A DNA stretch of 64,000 nucleotides from Nitrospinaceae bacterium (GCA_028278405.1 JANQEK010000037.1:96662-160661), one strand, 5' to 3'. Counted from the stretch's first letter, positions 1 to 8,633 are shown. Translations and numbers: made by a program. The notes: generated by a model not told the origin, from the sequence alone.

Positions 1-1
1 G

Positions 2-511
2 GGAGCGACGATACTCACCCTGTGCGCCGGAGCGATTTTCGGCTCGGTGACCGGTACGCTGGTTGTGAACGTGGGAGCAACGATCGGTGCGACGCTTGCG
101 TTCCTGGCGGCGCGGTTTTTATTGCGCGACTGGGTGGAGAAAAAATTCGGCGCAAAACTGAAGCCGTTTAATGATGGATTCTCGAAAAACGCGATCAACT
201 ACATGCTGTTTCTCCGATTGGTGCCGTTGTTTCCATTTTTTCTGATCAACCTGGTTTCCGGCCTCACGCAGATTCGTTTATCGGTTTATTTCTTCGGGAC
301 GATGTTCGGCACCCTGCCGGGCACGTTTGTCTACGCTAACGCCGGGAGCAACCTGGCATCCATCAACCAACTCAGCGATATCGCGTCGGTGGAAGTACTG
401 GGCGCGTTTGCCCTGCTCGGCCTCTTCGCCCTCATCCCCACCTTCTACAAATTCATCAAGTCGAAAAAGAATACTCCTTCTGAAACCAATGGTGTTGAGC
501 AGGAGGGTTGA
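2..511 (+). CDS. VTT/DedA-type (TVP38/TMEM64) membrane protein, 5' end outside window
   Basis: The reading frame is open from the first complete codon (position 2) to the TGA at 509-511, so the gene starts before the window. The visible part has the TVP38/TMEM64 (SNARE-associated, PF09335-like) pattern: a Gly-rich hydrophobic stretch with AGAIFG, a GATIGATLAF helix, a basic loop (ARFLLRDWVEKKFG), a second hydrophobic block with RLVPLFPFFLINL, and a final membrane segment near the end. The tail is short and charged. These proteins are inner-membrane proteins linked to lipid transport or membrane homeostasis; the substrate here cannot be read. A GTG at 47 could serve as a start but would remove the conserved AGAIFG segment, so I treat it as internal. 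Confidence 0.8.
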   Translation, partial: GATILTLCAGAIFGSVTGTLVVNVGATIGATLAFLAARFLLRDWVEKKFGAKLKPFNDGFSKNAINYMLFLRLVPLFPFFLINLVSGLTQIRLSVYFFGTMFGTLPGTFVYANAGSNLASINQLSDIASVEVLGAFALLGLFALIPTFYKFIKSKKNTPSETNGVEQEG

Positions 512-525
512 TCTTAGTTTCTCTC

Positions 526-1491
526 TTAAACTGACTTTTGCTTCTCAGGATGGTCCGTCTGAGGTTGAGGCGAGGGGTCGAGGTTGGATTTGAAGGTGGC
601 GAAGATGTTCTGAATCGGGGGAATCAGTTTGGATTGTAAGTCGTCGGGGACCCAGTTGATTTTTCCAACCGGCCAGTCCTGAACATTTCCAACATCCAAT
701 CCATGTTTGGAGTAATGGTCCGCCAATGTCTGCTCGTAACCGTACACCAGCGCGCTCTCCAGGATCTTGTGATACAGGTCGCGTATCTGGAGCGGGTCGA
801 ACAAACCTTCCAGAAAAGTCTGGGTCATATCCGCGATAATGGGCTCGGCGTGTTCCAGGAAGTCCTGCGAGTGCGCTTTCTCCAGAGTGCGGTAGGTGAT
901 GATCACATCCTGCAGTAGATACTTGATGGTTTTGGGATCGGTCAGGACCGGGCCCCGGTCGATGTTGAGACTGTCCTTAAGCTCCTTCACCAGCCTCACC
1001 GAATCGTAAATGATGGACTGCTCCCAGGTGGCGGAGTTCCAGACGATGATAGGTCTTAACCAGTTGATCTTACGATTGGCGTCTTCCAGATGCATGGTGA
1101 TGGTCGGCCGGGTTTTGTTGCTGTGCGGCAGCCGGCCTCCCCACATTTTGAGGTCGAGCGCCAGGCCGTAGGGAAGGAACGCTTCGGCGAACGTCTTGAA
1201 GTAAACGCTCACCAGCTTTTCCATGTTTTCATGCTTGTCGAGCGGGCTGTTCTGCGGCAGGTTGACGATGCAGTAGAGTCGCCAGATTCTCCGAAGCGAT
1301 TTGCCGAATGGGTCGGCGATCAGATAAGTGCCGCCCCACACGCCGGAAGTGATGGGAACCTCAATGTTGTGGATCTGGTGCATTCGGGAAGAGACGCACT
1401 TCGCGACCTTACCATACAACTCGTTCAGGTAGTAGAGGTTGATGCAGTCGTCTTCCGTAAATACCGGTCCAGAGGCTTTGGGTGCTTCCAT
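526..1491 (-). CDS. hypothetical protein, 321 aa, no recognised domain
   Basis: A long open frame ending 14 bases from the convergent membrane-protein gene. I do not recognise the family. It has no signal peptide or membrane segment and looks like a soluble mixed alpha/beta protein. Visible features are a Cys near the N-terminus (EDDCINLYYLNELYG), a WGGTYLIADP segment, a WGGRLPHSNKTRPTITMHL segment, an amphipathic middle region with many Leu/Lys, and a Pro/Gln-rich tail. No clear ribosome binding site precedes the ATG. No neighbour overlaps or is closely spaced on the same strand, so it is probably transcribed alone. Confidence 0.6.
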   Translation of the reverse strand: MEAPKASGPVFTEDDCINLYYLNELYGKVAKCVSSRMHQIHNIEVPITSGVWGGTYLIADPFGKSLRRIWRLYCIVNLPQNSPLDKHENMEKLVSVYFKTFAEAFLPYGLALDLKMWGGRLPHSNKTRPTITMHLEDANRKINWLRPIIVWNSATWEQSIIYDSVRLVKELKDSLNIDRGPVLTDPKTIKYLLQDVIITYRTLEKAHSQDFLEHAEPIIADMTQTFLEGLFDPLQIRDLYHKILESALVYGYEQTLADHYSKHGLDVGNVQDWPVGKINWVPDDLQSKLIPPIQNIFATFKSNLDPSPQPQTDHPEKQKSV

Positions 1492-1651
1492 GGCAAAATT
1501 GGCTCGTGATCCAGCGGTTCGTGTTCGTGTCGCGAGTACAAGGCCTTTTACTTACCATATTAAGACCAGTATGTCTTGAATTTATTTCATTCGAAAAAGG
1601 ATAAAGCAGGAAGGATTTACTTTTTATCGGCAAGACGGGGCGGGGTGAATT

Positions 1652-1924
1652 TTAGAGCCCCTCTTCCATGGATGCGTTGGTTTCGCTAATGACGATGACA
1701 TGGTTTTTGTTCACCGCCATAAAGGGAACCTGATAGAGGAGTTTTCCGGATTCTTCGTCATAGACAGCGGCGTTGGACACCGGAATAAATTTGTCGGCTT
1801 CGCTGTTCATCAAATCCAGGAGGCGCATGTTGGGTAAACAATGGACATCACCTTCGATTTTTTCCCCGGCAGTACGGATGATGGTGTTGATTTTTACCTT
1901 TTTAACCATGCTTTTATAAGCCAT
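1652..1924 (-). CDS. small conserved-looking cytoplasmic protein, 90 aa
   Basis: A 90-residue acidic protein without a signal peptide. The core has the form VKINTIIRTAGEKIEGDVH, then a Leu-rich LLDLMN segment, FIPVSNAAVYD, and a C-terminal strand ending VPFMAVNKNHVIVISE. This resembles small beta-rich proteins annotated only as domains of unknown function (DUF6812-like, from memory). The ATG at 1924 is supported by a GGAGG about nine bases upstream; a second in-frame ATG five codons later is worse placed. It lies 151 bases downstream of the sulfite-oxidase-like gene on the same strand, so co-transcription with the arsenic operon is possible but not shown. Confidence 0.6.
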   Translation of the reverse strand: MAYKSMVKKVKINTIIRTAGEKIEGDVHCLPNMRLLDLMNSEADKFIPVSNAAVYDEESGKLLYQVPFMAVNKNHVIVISETNASMEEGL

Positions 1925-2075
1925 GCGGTAGAGCCTCCAAAAGTTGTCATCAGCTGTCTAAATCACTGTAAACCTTACAATTAAAAGTGTAACGTCCTCC
2001 CTCACCAAAATCCAGCAAAACCTTGAATTGGAGTGTAGGTTTTGAAAGGGATTGAGGAAGGCGGGGTTAACCGGG

Positions 2076-3107
2076 TCAAACGTCGAACGTGATGCGGTGA
2101 ATACCGGATGTACCGGATGGAAATGGGTCGCGTTGGCCGTCGCGCTGGATGCCGCTGTATTGGTCGGCCGCACGGACGGCAATGGAATAGCGGCCGCGCC
2201 GGGACAGTTTCATGGGGAAGGACCAGAACACCCAGCTGTATGGGGACAAGGGTTTTTCCAGCCGGGCGAGGGACCAGCTTTTTTCTCCGTCGGTGCTGAC
2301 CTGGACGTATTGGATTCCCCGGTCACCGGAAAAGGCGATTCCCCGGATGACGATTTTCGGGCCGCGTACCCGGGACCCGTTTTTGGGAAAGTCGATGCGC
2401 GAGATAATTTTCACTTTACCGTCGCGGGACCAGTTTCTTTTTCCCCAGTAGCCGACGTGATTTTCGTTCGACACTTCGATTTCGCGGATCCATTTGACCT
2501 GCTTGATGCCGTACAGACCGGGAACCAGTAATCTCAGGGGAAACCCGTGTTCGCGCGACAGAGGTTCGCCGTTCATGGTATGGGCCAGGAGCGCGGCCCG
2601 GTGTCGGCCCCGGCTTAGAGGAATGCTGTCGTGATAACCGTCTACTCCTTTAAAGATGAGTGTCTTGGTGAAAAAGTCCGGGTCGGCTTCGTCAAGCAAG
2701 TCCCGTAGAGAAATGCCCTCCCATTCGGCGTTGCCCAGGGCGTACCCTCCGACCGGATTGCCGATGCAGCTTAGAGTGATGATTTGTCGGACCGTGGGTC
2801 GCTTCCGGATTTGATCGAGAGACAGAGTCAGAGGCCGGTCGACTTTTCCGGTAACTTTCAGTTGCCAGCTTTCTGTATTCAGCGACTTTGGAGGACCGTG
2901 GATATCTTCAACATAAAATTCAGAGTTGGGCGTGATGGGCGTGACCGCACCTTTGGGTACGGTTGTTTTCGGCTGCATGCCGGCAACGGGAGTTATGGAA
3001 TAGGAGGATTCCCCAAAAGAAAAACGGGCCGCCAGAGCCCGTAAAGGATAAACCACAAGGGACAATATACCTACCAGCAGCAAACGCAGAAACTGAAGTC
3101 GTGTCAC
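2076..3107 (-). CDS. sulfite-oxidase-type molybdopterin oxidoreductase, exported
   Basis: A 343-residue protein of the sulfite oxidase (SUOX/SorA) fold. After a hydrophobic N-terminal segment (about 6-26) comes the molybdopterin domain, with the conserved Mo-ligand cysteine at C114 in TLSCIGNPVGG, then GFPLRLLVPGLYGIKQVKWI, and a C-terminal Mo-co dimerisation (Ig-like) domain from about residue 220. It should carry out an oxygen-atom-transfer or related redox reaction outside the cytoplasm. The N-terminus lacks the twin-Arg motif usual for exported Mo enzymes, and an in-frame stop just upstream of the GTG start rules out a longer form, so the export route is unclear. It starts 21 bases after the arsM-like gene, as the last member of the sigma/anti-sigma/ArsM operon. 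A role in arsenic or sulfur redox is inference. Confidence 0.85.
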   Translation of the reverse strand: MTRLQFLRLLLVGILSLVVYPLRALAARFSFGESSYSITPVAGMQPKTTVPKGAVTPITPNSEFYVEDIHGPPKSLNTESWQLKVTGKVDRPLTLSLDQIRKRPTVRQIITLSCIGNPVGGYALGNAEWEGISLRDLLDEADPDFFTKTLIFKGVDGYHDSIPLSRGRHRAALLAHTMNGEPLSREHGFPLRLLVPGLYGIKQVKWIREIEVSNENHVGYWGKRNWSRDGKVKIISRIDFPKNGSRVRGPKIVIRGIAFSGDRGIQYVQVSTDGEKSWSLARLEKPLSPYSWVFWSFPMKLSRRGRYSIAVRAADQYSGIQRDGQRDPFPSGTSGIHRITFDV

Positions 3108-3128
3108 TGCTATTCACCCAGGGCCGGG

Positions 3129-4100
3129 TTATCCGCAACAGGAATCATCGTCGGAGGCTTTTTCCTCGGGATCGATGATATTGAACATCTCCCGGTAAGG
3201 AGGGGAGTTGAGCAGGTTTGCGAAATCTTCGTCCACCTCGACAGGAACACCCATGGGAAACTGAATGTTCTGAAAAGTCGCAGCATGCAAAGGTCCGGAA
3301 TAAATTACCCGTACTTTTCCGGGACAGCAGGATTCTTCCGCGGGTACAGCTTTGTAAGCCGTCAGAATGTAGGAGTAAAATCGGATACCCTCAACGATTT
3401 TCCACAAGTAATCTTTTTGAACGGTAAAGCCGTGGAAATCACTCTGCTTTGAATAGCCGATGAACTCATCGAGAGTCAGTGCGCCGGAGACACATTCGCC
3501 CCACAACTCGCGGTCGTTGCGCATTTCCTGAGGAACAGGTTTGTCCGAAATGATGTCGGCGATGACGAATCGCCCGCCCGGTTTCAGGATTCTATGAATT
3601 TCCCGGAAGACTTCTTCCTTGTCTGTGGACAGGTTGACAACGCAATTCGAGGTGACTACATCCGTCGATTGGTCGTCCATGGGAATGGATTCCAGGAATC
3701 CGTGTTTGAATTCGATGTTTTTGTACCCCAGGTTTTTGGAAACCTGTTCGGCGTTCTTGCGGGCATTGGCGAGCATGTTCTCCGTCATGTCCACGCCGGT
3801 GACTTTACCCTTATCGCCCACAATTTTTGCGGCGATAAAACAGTCGATGCCTCCGCCAGAACCCAGATCCACCAGGGATTCGCCGGGAGCAATATTGGCC
3901 CGATTTACGGGACTGCCGCAGCCATAGGAAATATCCATGACTTCGGAGGGAATGTGTGAAAGGTCCCCGGGATCGTAATTGACGGGGCAACACAAACTTT
4001 CTTGAGTAGCGACAGCCGCCTTGGAATAGTAATCGCGGACGTCGTCGCGGGAGACTTTAGAGTTTGTTTCGGTTTCGGTACCGGCTCTCCTATCATTCAT
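3129..4100 (-). CDS. arsM: arsenite S-adenosylmethionine methyltransferase (ArsM-like)
   Basis: Class I SAM methyltransferase of the ArsM type: it would methylate trivalent arsenic to methylated, often volatile, species. The SAM-binding motif is LVDLGSGGGID. Cysteines sit at family positions: a CC pair at 37-38, C61 in SYGCGSP, C153 in SNCVVNLSTDK and C203 in WGECVSGAL; the last two have the 50-residue spacing of the catalytic pair in characterised ArsM. After the core is an extra C-terminal region with its own CC pair and a terminal SCCG, likely thiol ligands. I chose the ATG at 4100 because AAAGGA lies eight bases upstream; an in-frame TTG at 4133 would overlap the preceding gene and has no such site. 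It is third in the ECF-sigma operon, facing arsR. Confidence 0.88.
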   Translation of the reverse strand: MNDRRAGTETETNSKVSRDDVRDYYSKAAVATQESLCCPVNYDPGDLSHIPSEVMDISYGCGSPVNRANIAPGESLVDLGSGGGIDCFIAAKIVGDKGKVTGVDMTENMLANARKNAEQVSKNLGYKNIEFKHGFLESIPMDDQSTDVVTSNCVVNLSTDKEEVFREIHRILKPGGRFVIADIISDKPVPQEMRNDRELWGECVSGALTLDEFIGYSKQSDFHGFTVQKDYLWKIVEGIRFYSYILTAYKAVPAEESCCPGKVRVIYSGPLHAATFQNIQFPMGVPVEVDEDFANLLNSPPYREMFNIIDPEEKASDDDSCCG

Positions 4101-4129
4101 CGGAATATTCCTTTCCAATATATTATTCG

Positions 4130-4435
4130 TCAATTTGATTGTTTTAGGGAATCTTTAATTTTAGTTCTTGCTTGTTCGCTGAGGACCGCCTTTTGTTGAG
4201 TCGGCGCCTCCTCTCCCCTCAGTTTCCGGGACAGAGCACGGATGATTTCTAATTGTTTCTTGTAGAAACGGCACACCGTACACATCGCCAAATGGAATTT
4301 GAGCCGCAGGCGTTTTCCTAAAGAAAGGTTGTGGTCCATCAATTCCGAGATGAGGGGAGTGGTGTCTTCGCAAGTGATGCGGAGTTTACGAGTCATCCAT
4401 GTGTTAAATTTTGCCATCAATGAGTCCGACTTCAT
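4130..4435 (-). CDS. zinc-finger (zf-HC2-like) anti-sigma factor
   Basis: A 101-residue protein with the H-x3-C-x2-C zinc-finger signature of small anti-sigma factors (H48, C52, C55 in KFHLAMCTVC), flanked by amphipathic helices. No membrane segment is present, so it is the soluble type. It begins three bases after the ECF sigma gene, the usual partner arrangement, and should bind and silence that sigma factor. Zinc or thiol chemistry at the finger could release it. Trivalent arsenic attack on the Cys pair would be a natural trigger given the downstream arsM-like gene, but that is inference. It is followed by arsM after a 29-base gap. Confidence 0.8.
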   Translation of the reverse strand: MKSDSLMAKFNTWMTRKLRITCEDTTPLISELMDHNLSLGKRLRLKFHLAMCTVCRFYKKQLEIIRALSRKLRGEEAPTQQKAVLSEQARTKIKDSLKQSN

Positions 4436-4438
4436 ATT

Positions 4439-5017
4439 CTATTTCTTAACATTCCAATGATGGGTTTCCAGGCACTTGCGGAGCTGATTCCGTGCACGGT
4501 GCAGAATTACCCACAAATTGGTCGGCTTAATATCCATTTCCTTACAAATTTCCTCAGAGGCCAATCCTTCTATCTCTTTTAAAACAAATATGTTACGAAA
4601 TTTTTCCGACAGCCGGTCCATGCAAAGGGCCAGAGCATCCACAAGCTGTTTGTTTTCAACGGCCTTATGGGGATCGGTGTCCCAGTTTTTGGGAGCGTCC
4701 ACCCAATGTCCATCGGAATGAAAAGCGTTTTCCAGAGGATCGGAATCATCGTCCGGAGTCAACTCATAGGTTCTTTGATTTTTTAATTCCCTGAAATGGT
4801 CCAGGATTTTATGCTTGAGAATTCCGAACAACCAGCTTTTTTCCGTGGATCTTCCCTGGAAAGACCCTTTGGACTGTAGAGCAGCGAGTAGGGTAACTTG
4901 CACGATTTCCTCGGCAGCATCCGGATTTTTCACGCGGACCAGAGTATAGCGATAAAGCATGTCGCCGTATCGATCTACCCACAAATCGCTGTTCAGGGTT
5001 TCCGGAGTTTTCACCAT
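4439..5017 (-). CDS. ECF-type RNA polymerase sigma factor
   Basis: A 192-residue sigma-70-family ECF factor. Region 2 is visible as the DLWVDRYGDMLYRYTLVRV stretch, the AAEEIVQVTLLAAL helix and KSWLFGILKHKILDHFRE. Region 4 is CMDRLSEKFRNIFVLKEIEG with the helix-turn-helix ASEEICKEMDIKPTNLWVILHRAR. An acidic linker (about 87-115) separates them. It is the first gene of the operon sigma / anti-sigma / ArsM / sulfite-oxidase-like protein and is divergent from arsR, sharing a 61-base intergenic region. It probably directs transcription of its own operon under metal(loid) or thiol stress (inference). Confidence 0.9.
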   Translation of the reverse strand: MVKTPETLNSDLWVDRYGDMLYRYTLVRVKNPDAAEEIVQVTLLAALQSKGSFQGRSTEKSWLFGILKHKILDHFRELKNQRTYELTPDDDSDPLENAFHSDGHWVDAPKNWDTDPHKAVENKQLVDALALCMDRLSEKFRNIFVLKEIEGLASEEICKEMDIKPTNLWVILHRARNQLRKCLETHHWNVKK

Positions 5018-5041
5018 AATCCCGCTTTAAGATTGCTGTTG

Positions 5042-5079
5042 TTGACTTGCACCTCTTGAAGCTCATATACTGGCTTCCA
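5042..5079 (+). promoter_or_regulatory. arsR promoter with overlapping inverted repeat; leaderless start
   Basis: TTGACT (5042-5047) and TATACT (5066-5071) form a sigma-70-type promoter with an 18-base spacer. The arsR ATG at 5079 lies only seven bases after the -10 box, so transcription should begin at or next to the start codon, giving a leaderless message. GAAGC (5058-5062) and GCTTC (5073-5077) form an inverted repeat around the -10 box, a natural place for ArsR autorepression. Confidence 0.6.
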
Positions 5080-5408
5080 TGGACCCGACGCCCGATGCAG
5101 GACAATGTGCAAAAATTTTAAAAGCGCTGGCCGATGAATCGCGCCTTAAAATCGTCCGTCTTTTACTGGACGGAGAGAAAAGCGTTTCCGAAGTGGTTTA
5201 TTCCCTCCAAATGGCGCAGCCTCAGGTTTCACATCACCTTTCAATTTTGAGGGGGTCTGGATTGGTGGATACGCGCAGAGAAGGTAAGAAAATCATCAAT
5301 TTCATTGATCCAGAAGTCAAATATATTCTGGAAAAGAAGGAAATCGGTCTGGATCTTGGATGTTGTTCCATCCAATTTGACAAAGCTTCTAATCCTCCCA
5401 CCTCCTGA
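5079..5408 (+). CDS. arsR: ArsR/SmtB-family transcriptional repressor
   Basis: A 109-residue winged-helix repressor of the ArsR family. The N-terminal ILKALADESRLKIVRLLLDGE and the recognition region MAQPQVSHHLSILRGSGLV are typical, followed by the wing (TRREGKKIINFID). There is no ELCVCDL-type motif in the DNA-binding helix. A CC pair near the C-terminus (LDLGCCSIQF) and the Cys at position 9 may supply the metal(loid) site, as in ArsR variants with relocated binding sites. It is divergent from the ECF-sigma/ArsM operon and likely senses arsenite or another thiophilic ion. Whether it also controls the divergent operon cannot be read, but its likely operator lies within the shared region. Confidence 0.88.
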   Translation: MDPTPDAGQCAKILKALADESRLKIVRLLLDGEKSVSEVVYSLQMAQPQVSHHLSILRGSGLVDTRREGKKIINFIDPEVKYILEKKEIGLDLGCCSIQFDKASNPPTS

Positions 5409-5474
5409 AGCACAGCCAAGGCTCTCTCCCCCAAGATACAAGGCTCCGGCATTATACCTATTTCGTTGATCCAA

Positions 5475-8400
5475 TTAAAAGGACTTATTTGTAGGAGTTT
5501 GTTCCCAGTGGGAGGGATACAGGCTTTTATAAATTCCGTGATTGCGAAACACGTGTTTGACGTAGCCTCGGGTTTCCGGGTAAGGAATGGATTCGACGAA
5601 AACATCCATATCTTTGATGCTGCTGAATCGGTTGAGCCATGCCCGCAACACTTTTGGCCCGGCATTGTAGGTGATCAGAATATAAACTCCATTGCCTTTA
5701 TGCTTTCGGCTGAGGTCATGAAGATACCGGACACCCAGGCGGATATTGACGTCGGGTTCGAACAGGATATCCTTGTCAAAGGTCTGATCCGGGTGAATTC
5801 GTGCGAAAAGCTGCTTCCCGGTTTTAGGCATAATCTGCATCAATCCCCGCGCCCCTGCGGATGACAGGGAGTTCGCATTGTACATGCTCTCCTGTCGAAT
5901 CAGGCCTTCGACCAACCAGGGGTCCAGATCGTATTTCCCGGCTTCTGTTTTTACATCTTCGGAATAGACTGATGGGTAAAAGTTGACCCAAAATTGACGA
6001 GGCAATTCTTTCTCGCCATGCTTGGTTTTGAAATCCTTGAATAACTGAAGCACTTGCAACGAATCGGCATAGGCCTGTGCGCGGTTGTACCAGTGAGACA
6101 ACCACATGACGCCGGAAAGGTTTTTTCGAATGGAACGTCCAACCCTCAACAGTTCAATTCGGGCCTGAGTGAAATCCCTGAGTTCAATCAACTCGGAAGC
6201 GCGTTTGAAATGAAACTTTTCTCTTCGGGTTAAGGGACGCCCCGGTCGATTAAAGGAATACCCTTTTTTGTAAGAGGCTTTTCGGAAGGGTGAAGGAGTT
6301 TGCATGGATTCAGGAAGTTCTTCCTCCAGATGATTGACAGCTTCCAAACCATAGTAGGTGTAGGGAAACCGATGCGCCAAATCCTTGAACAGGATCTGAG
6401 CCTCCGAAGGTTTGCTCAGCCTTTCGGCCGTCTTGGCCATCCAGAACAGATTTTTATCCGTGAGGTCGCCTTTGGGGGATTGGTCAAGATTGTCCTTGAA
6501 CTGATCAAAGGCTTTCTGCCATTGTCCGGCTTTAAAATAAATCCAACCGATTCTCCACGCAGCCATTTCCCCCAGTAAATCTTGGCCAAACCGCTCTACA
6601 AGTGTTCTATAAGTTGCGAGAGCCTTCTCGGTCCTTCGGACATCTTCATAAATGCGTCCCTGATACAAGAGGGCTTGCGGAACCCATTTCGAATTCGGAG
6701 ATGTTTTTAAAAGCGTGTTGATGTGTCGCAGGGCCCCGGAAGGATTTCCCAGATTCCATAAGTTTCCCGCCATCAGAAAATGCGCTTCGCTGGCTCGGCG
6801 GTGGTTCGGATGTTTTTTTAAAAACTGCCTCAGAACAATATTGGCTTTGGACCGCTTACGAAGCCCCTTATGTGCCTCCGCCCAATAAAAATAAAGGTAC
6901 GCAGGAAGAGGCTCGGCTTTCAGTTTCCTTTTGATCGTTTTGATCTCCCGGATCACGGTGGCGTAGTCGACTCTATTCAACAATGTGCGCAGGCGTGTGC
7001 GCGTTTCTCTCTTGGAGAGTGGTCGGGGAGTCAGGGAGAGATCTTGGATCATTCGATCCATTTGAACCTTCACCTGGAATCGGGCTGCAACTTCAGGGTG
7101 CCGAATATAAAGCTTTCGATACAAATTATATACCTGGTCATAATCCTTCAAAAGCTTGGCCAACTTGATTTGGCGCTTGATGATATCGGGAATCAGGACC
7201 TTTCGTTTCTGGATGGAAAACTTTCTGGCGATCCGCTTTTCTGCTCGTCTCAATTCTTTAATGGACTTCTTGAAATCACTCAGGTTCTCGTAGGCATCGG
7301 CACGGAGCAGGTGCACTTCAGGAGTCAACAAGGTGAGCGGGTACTTTTTTAAAAGGGAGGTAGTTTGTTTTAACACCGCTTCCCATTCCTCCTCGGCTTG
7401 GTGAACGCGGGCCAGCTCAAGCTGGATGTAATCTCCCATTTCAGGGTATTCCTTGAGAACATTGGAAAGCTGGATTTTTGCCCGCTCATTATCTTTTTGT
7501 CGGGCGTAAATTTTCCCGAGCAAAAAACGCGTTCGTTTTTGTGTTTTCGGGTCCACCCCGGTGAGAAGAAGTTTTTCAAACAGACCCTGGGCCTCACTCC
7601 ATCGGCCGGAATGATATTCCTGAATGCCCGATTGAAACCACCCTTCATTGGATGCGGAAGCGGGCGCAGGACTCCAGAAGGAGAGCCAGGCACATAGCAG
7701 AAGTGTCGCGCCGATCGGTACTCTCTTCAGAATTTTTTCTTTGATCTGAAGCGCTGTTTCTCCGGGATCAATATTCAGAGTTATGCGGTCGGCCATTTTT
7801 CTGAACCAGGTCAGTTGGCGCTTAGCAAAGTGGCGGGTGTCCCGTTTGATCTCATAGACCGCTTGGTCCAGAGGCAGGTTGTCTTCCAGGTGACGTGCCA
7901 TTTGTGAATAGCCGATACTTTGAAAGGGTTTCAATTGAGAGCTGTAGCCTCTGTTCAACAGAGATTCGACTTCTTTTTTCAGCCCTGCGGTCATCATCGC
8001 ATCCACTCGTTGGTCGATTTGATCGTAAAGGTGTTGACGATCGGTTTCCAAGACGAACAGGTACGATTCAAATTCGTAATCCGTAGAGACGTCTTCCGCA
8101 TGAAATTCCGAGAATTTTCGGCCCGTTTCACGATGAACCGATAATGCGCGCTCAATACGGGAAGGGTCGGTCGGCTGGATCTTTCCGGCGTATACCGGGT
8201 CGATCACTGCCAACTCGGCGTACATGGTTCGCGTTCCTTTTTCCCGGATTTCCTCTTGAACCTGGCGGCGGATTTCGGGAGACACGGAAATCGCGCAATC
8301 CCGGTTTTCCAGAAGAGTTTTCAAATAAAGCCCGGTGCCTCCCACCATGACCGGAATCTTGTTCCTGTTTCGAATTTCGCGGATATGCGTCAATGCCCGC

Positions 8401-8633
8401 TCTTTAAATTCGAATGCGGTGAACTCCTCTTCGGGTTCCAGAATGTCTACCAGGTGATGGGGAACACGCTCCCTTTCGACCTGGGAGGACTTGGCGGTCC
8501 CGATATCGAAATGCCGGTAGATCTGCATGGAGTCGGCACTGATAATTTCAGTTCCGAAATGCTCGGCCAGGGCCAACGCGGCTTTGCTTTTACCTGAGGC
8601 GGTGGGACCGCTCAGGATAATTAAAGGAAGCAT
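5475..8633 (-). CDS. miaA: MiaA tRNA dimethylallyltransferase fused in frame to a soluble lytic murein transglycosylase
   Basis: One uninterrupted 1052-codon frame encodes two proteins that normally act in different compartments. Residues 1-300 are a complete MiaA: P-loop GPTASGKS (9-16), DSMQIYRHFDIGTAKS, GGTGLYLK, and the late QLTWFRKM motif; MiaA isopentenylates A37 of tRNAs reading UNN codons. Residues about 301-328 look like a cleavable signal peptide (Lys/Arg start, hydrophobic core, AxA end). From about 330 to 850 there are TPR-like helical repeats, and about 900-1030 is the SLT domain with the catalytic Glu at about E915 (IRQESMYNANSLSSAGARG), GLMQIMP and ITYNAGP, which cleaves peptidoglycan in the periplasm. 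No stop separates the halves. Met280 (7796) is the nearest internal ATG; SLT could also start at a rare codon. The 5' end overlaps the trmN6-like gene by 44 bases. Confidence 0.85.
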   Translation of the reverse strand: MLPLIILSGPTASGKSKAALALAEHFGTEIISADSMQIYRHFDIGTAKSSQVERERVPHHLVDILEPEEEFTAFEFKERALTHIREIRNRNKIPVMVGGTGLYLKTLLENRDCAISVSPEIRRQVQEEIREKGTRTMYAELAVIDPVYAGKIQPTDPSRIERALSVHRETGRKFSEFHAEDVSTDYEFESYLFVLETDRQHLYDQIDQRVDAMMTAGLKKEVESLLNRGYSSQLKPFQSIGYSQMARHLEDNLPLDQAVYEIKRDTRHFAKRQLTWFRKMADRITLNIDPGETALQIKEKILKRVPIGATLLLCAWLSFWSPAPASASNEGWFQSGIQEYHSGRWSEAQGLFEKLLLTGVDPKTQKRTRFLLGKIYARQKDNERAKIQLSNVLKEYPEMGDYIQLELARVHQAEEEWEAVLKQTTSLLKKYPLTLLTPEVHLLRADAYENLSDFKKSIKELRRAEKRIARKFSIQKRKVLIPDIIKRQIKLAKLLKDYDQVYNLYRKLYIRHPEVAARFQVKVQMDRMIQDLSLTPRPLSKRETRTRLRTLLNRVDYATVIREIKTIKRKLKAEPLPAYLYFYWAEAHKGLRKRSKANIVLRQFLKKHPNHRRASEAHFLMAGNLWNLGNPSGALRHINTLLKTSPNSKWVPQALLYQGRIYEDVRRTEKALATYRTLVERFGQDLLGEMAAWRIGWIYFKAGQWQKAFDQFKDNLDQSPKGDLTDKNLFWMAKTAERLSKPSEAQILFKDLAHRFPYTYYGLEAVNHLEEELPESMQTPSPFRKASYKKGYSFNRPGRPLTRREKFHFKRASELIELRDFTQARIELLRVGRSIRKNLSGVMWLSHWYNRAQAYADSLQVLQLFKDFKTKHGEKELPRQFWVNFYPSVYSEDVKTEAGKYDLDPWLVEGLIRQESMYNANSLSSAGARGLMQIMPKTGKQLFARIHPDQTFDKDILFEPDVNIRLGVRYLHDLSRKHKGNGVYILITYNAGPKVLRAWLNRFSSIKDMDVFVESIPYPETRGYVKHVFRNHGIYKSLYPSHWEQTPTNKSF

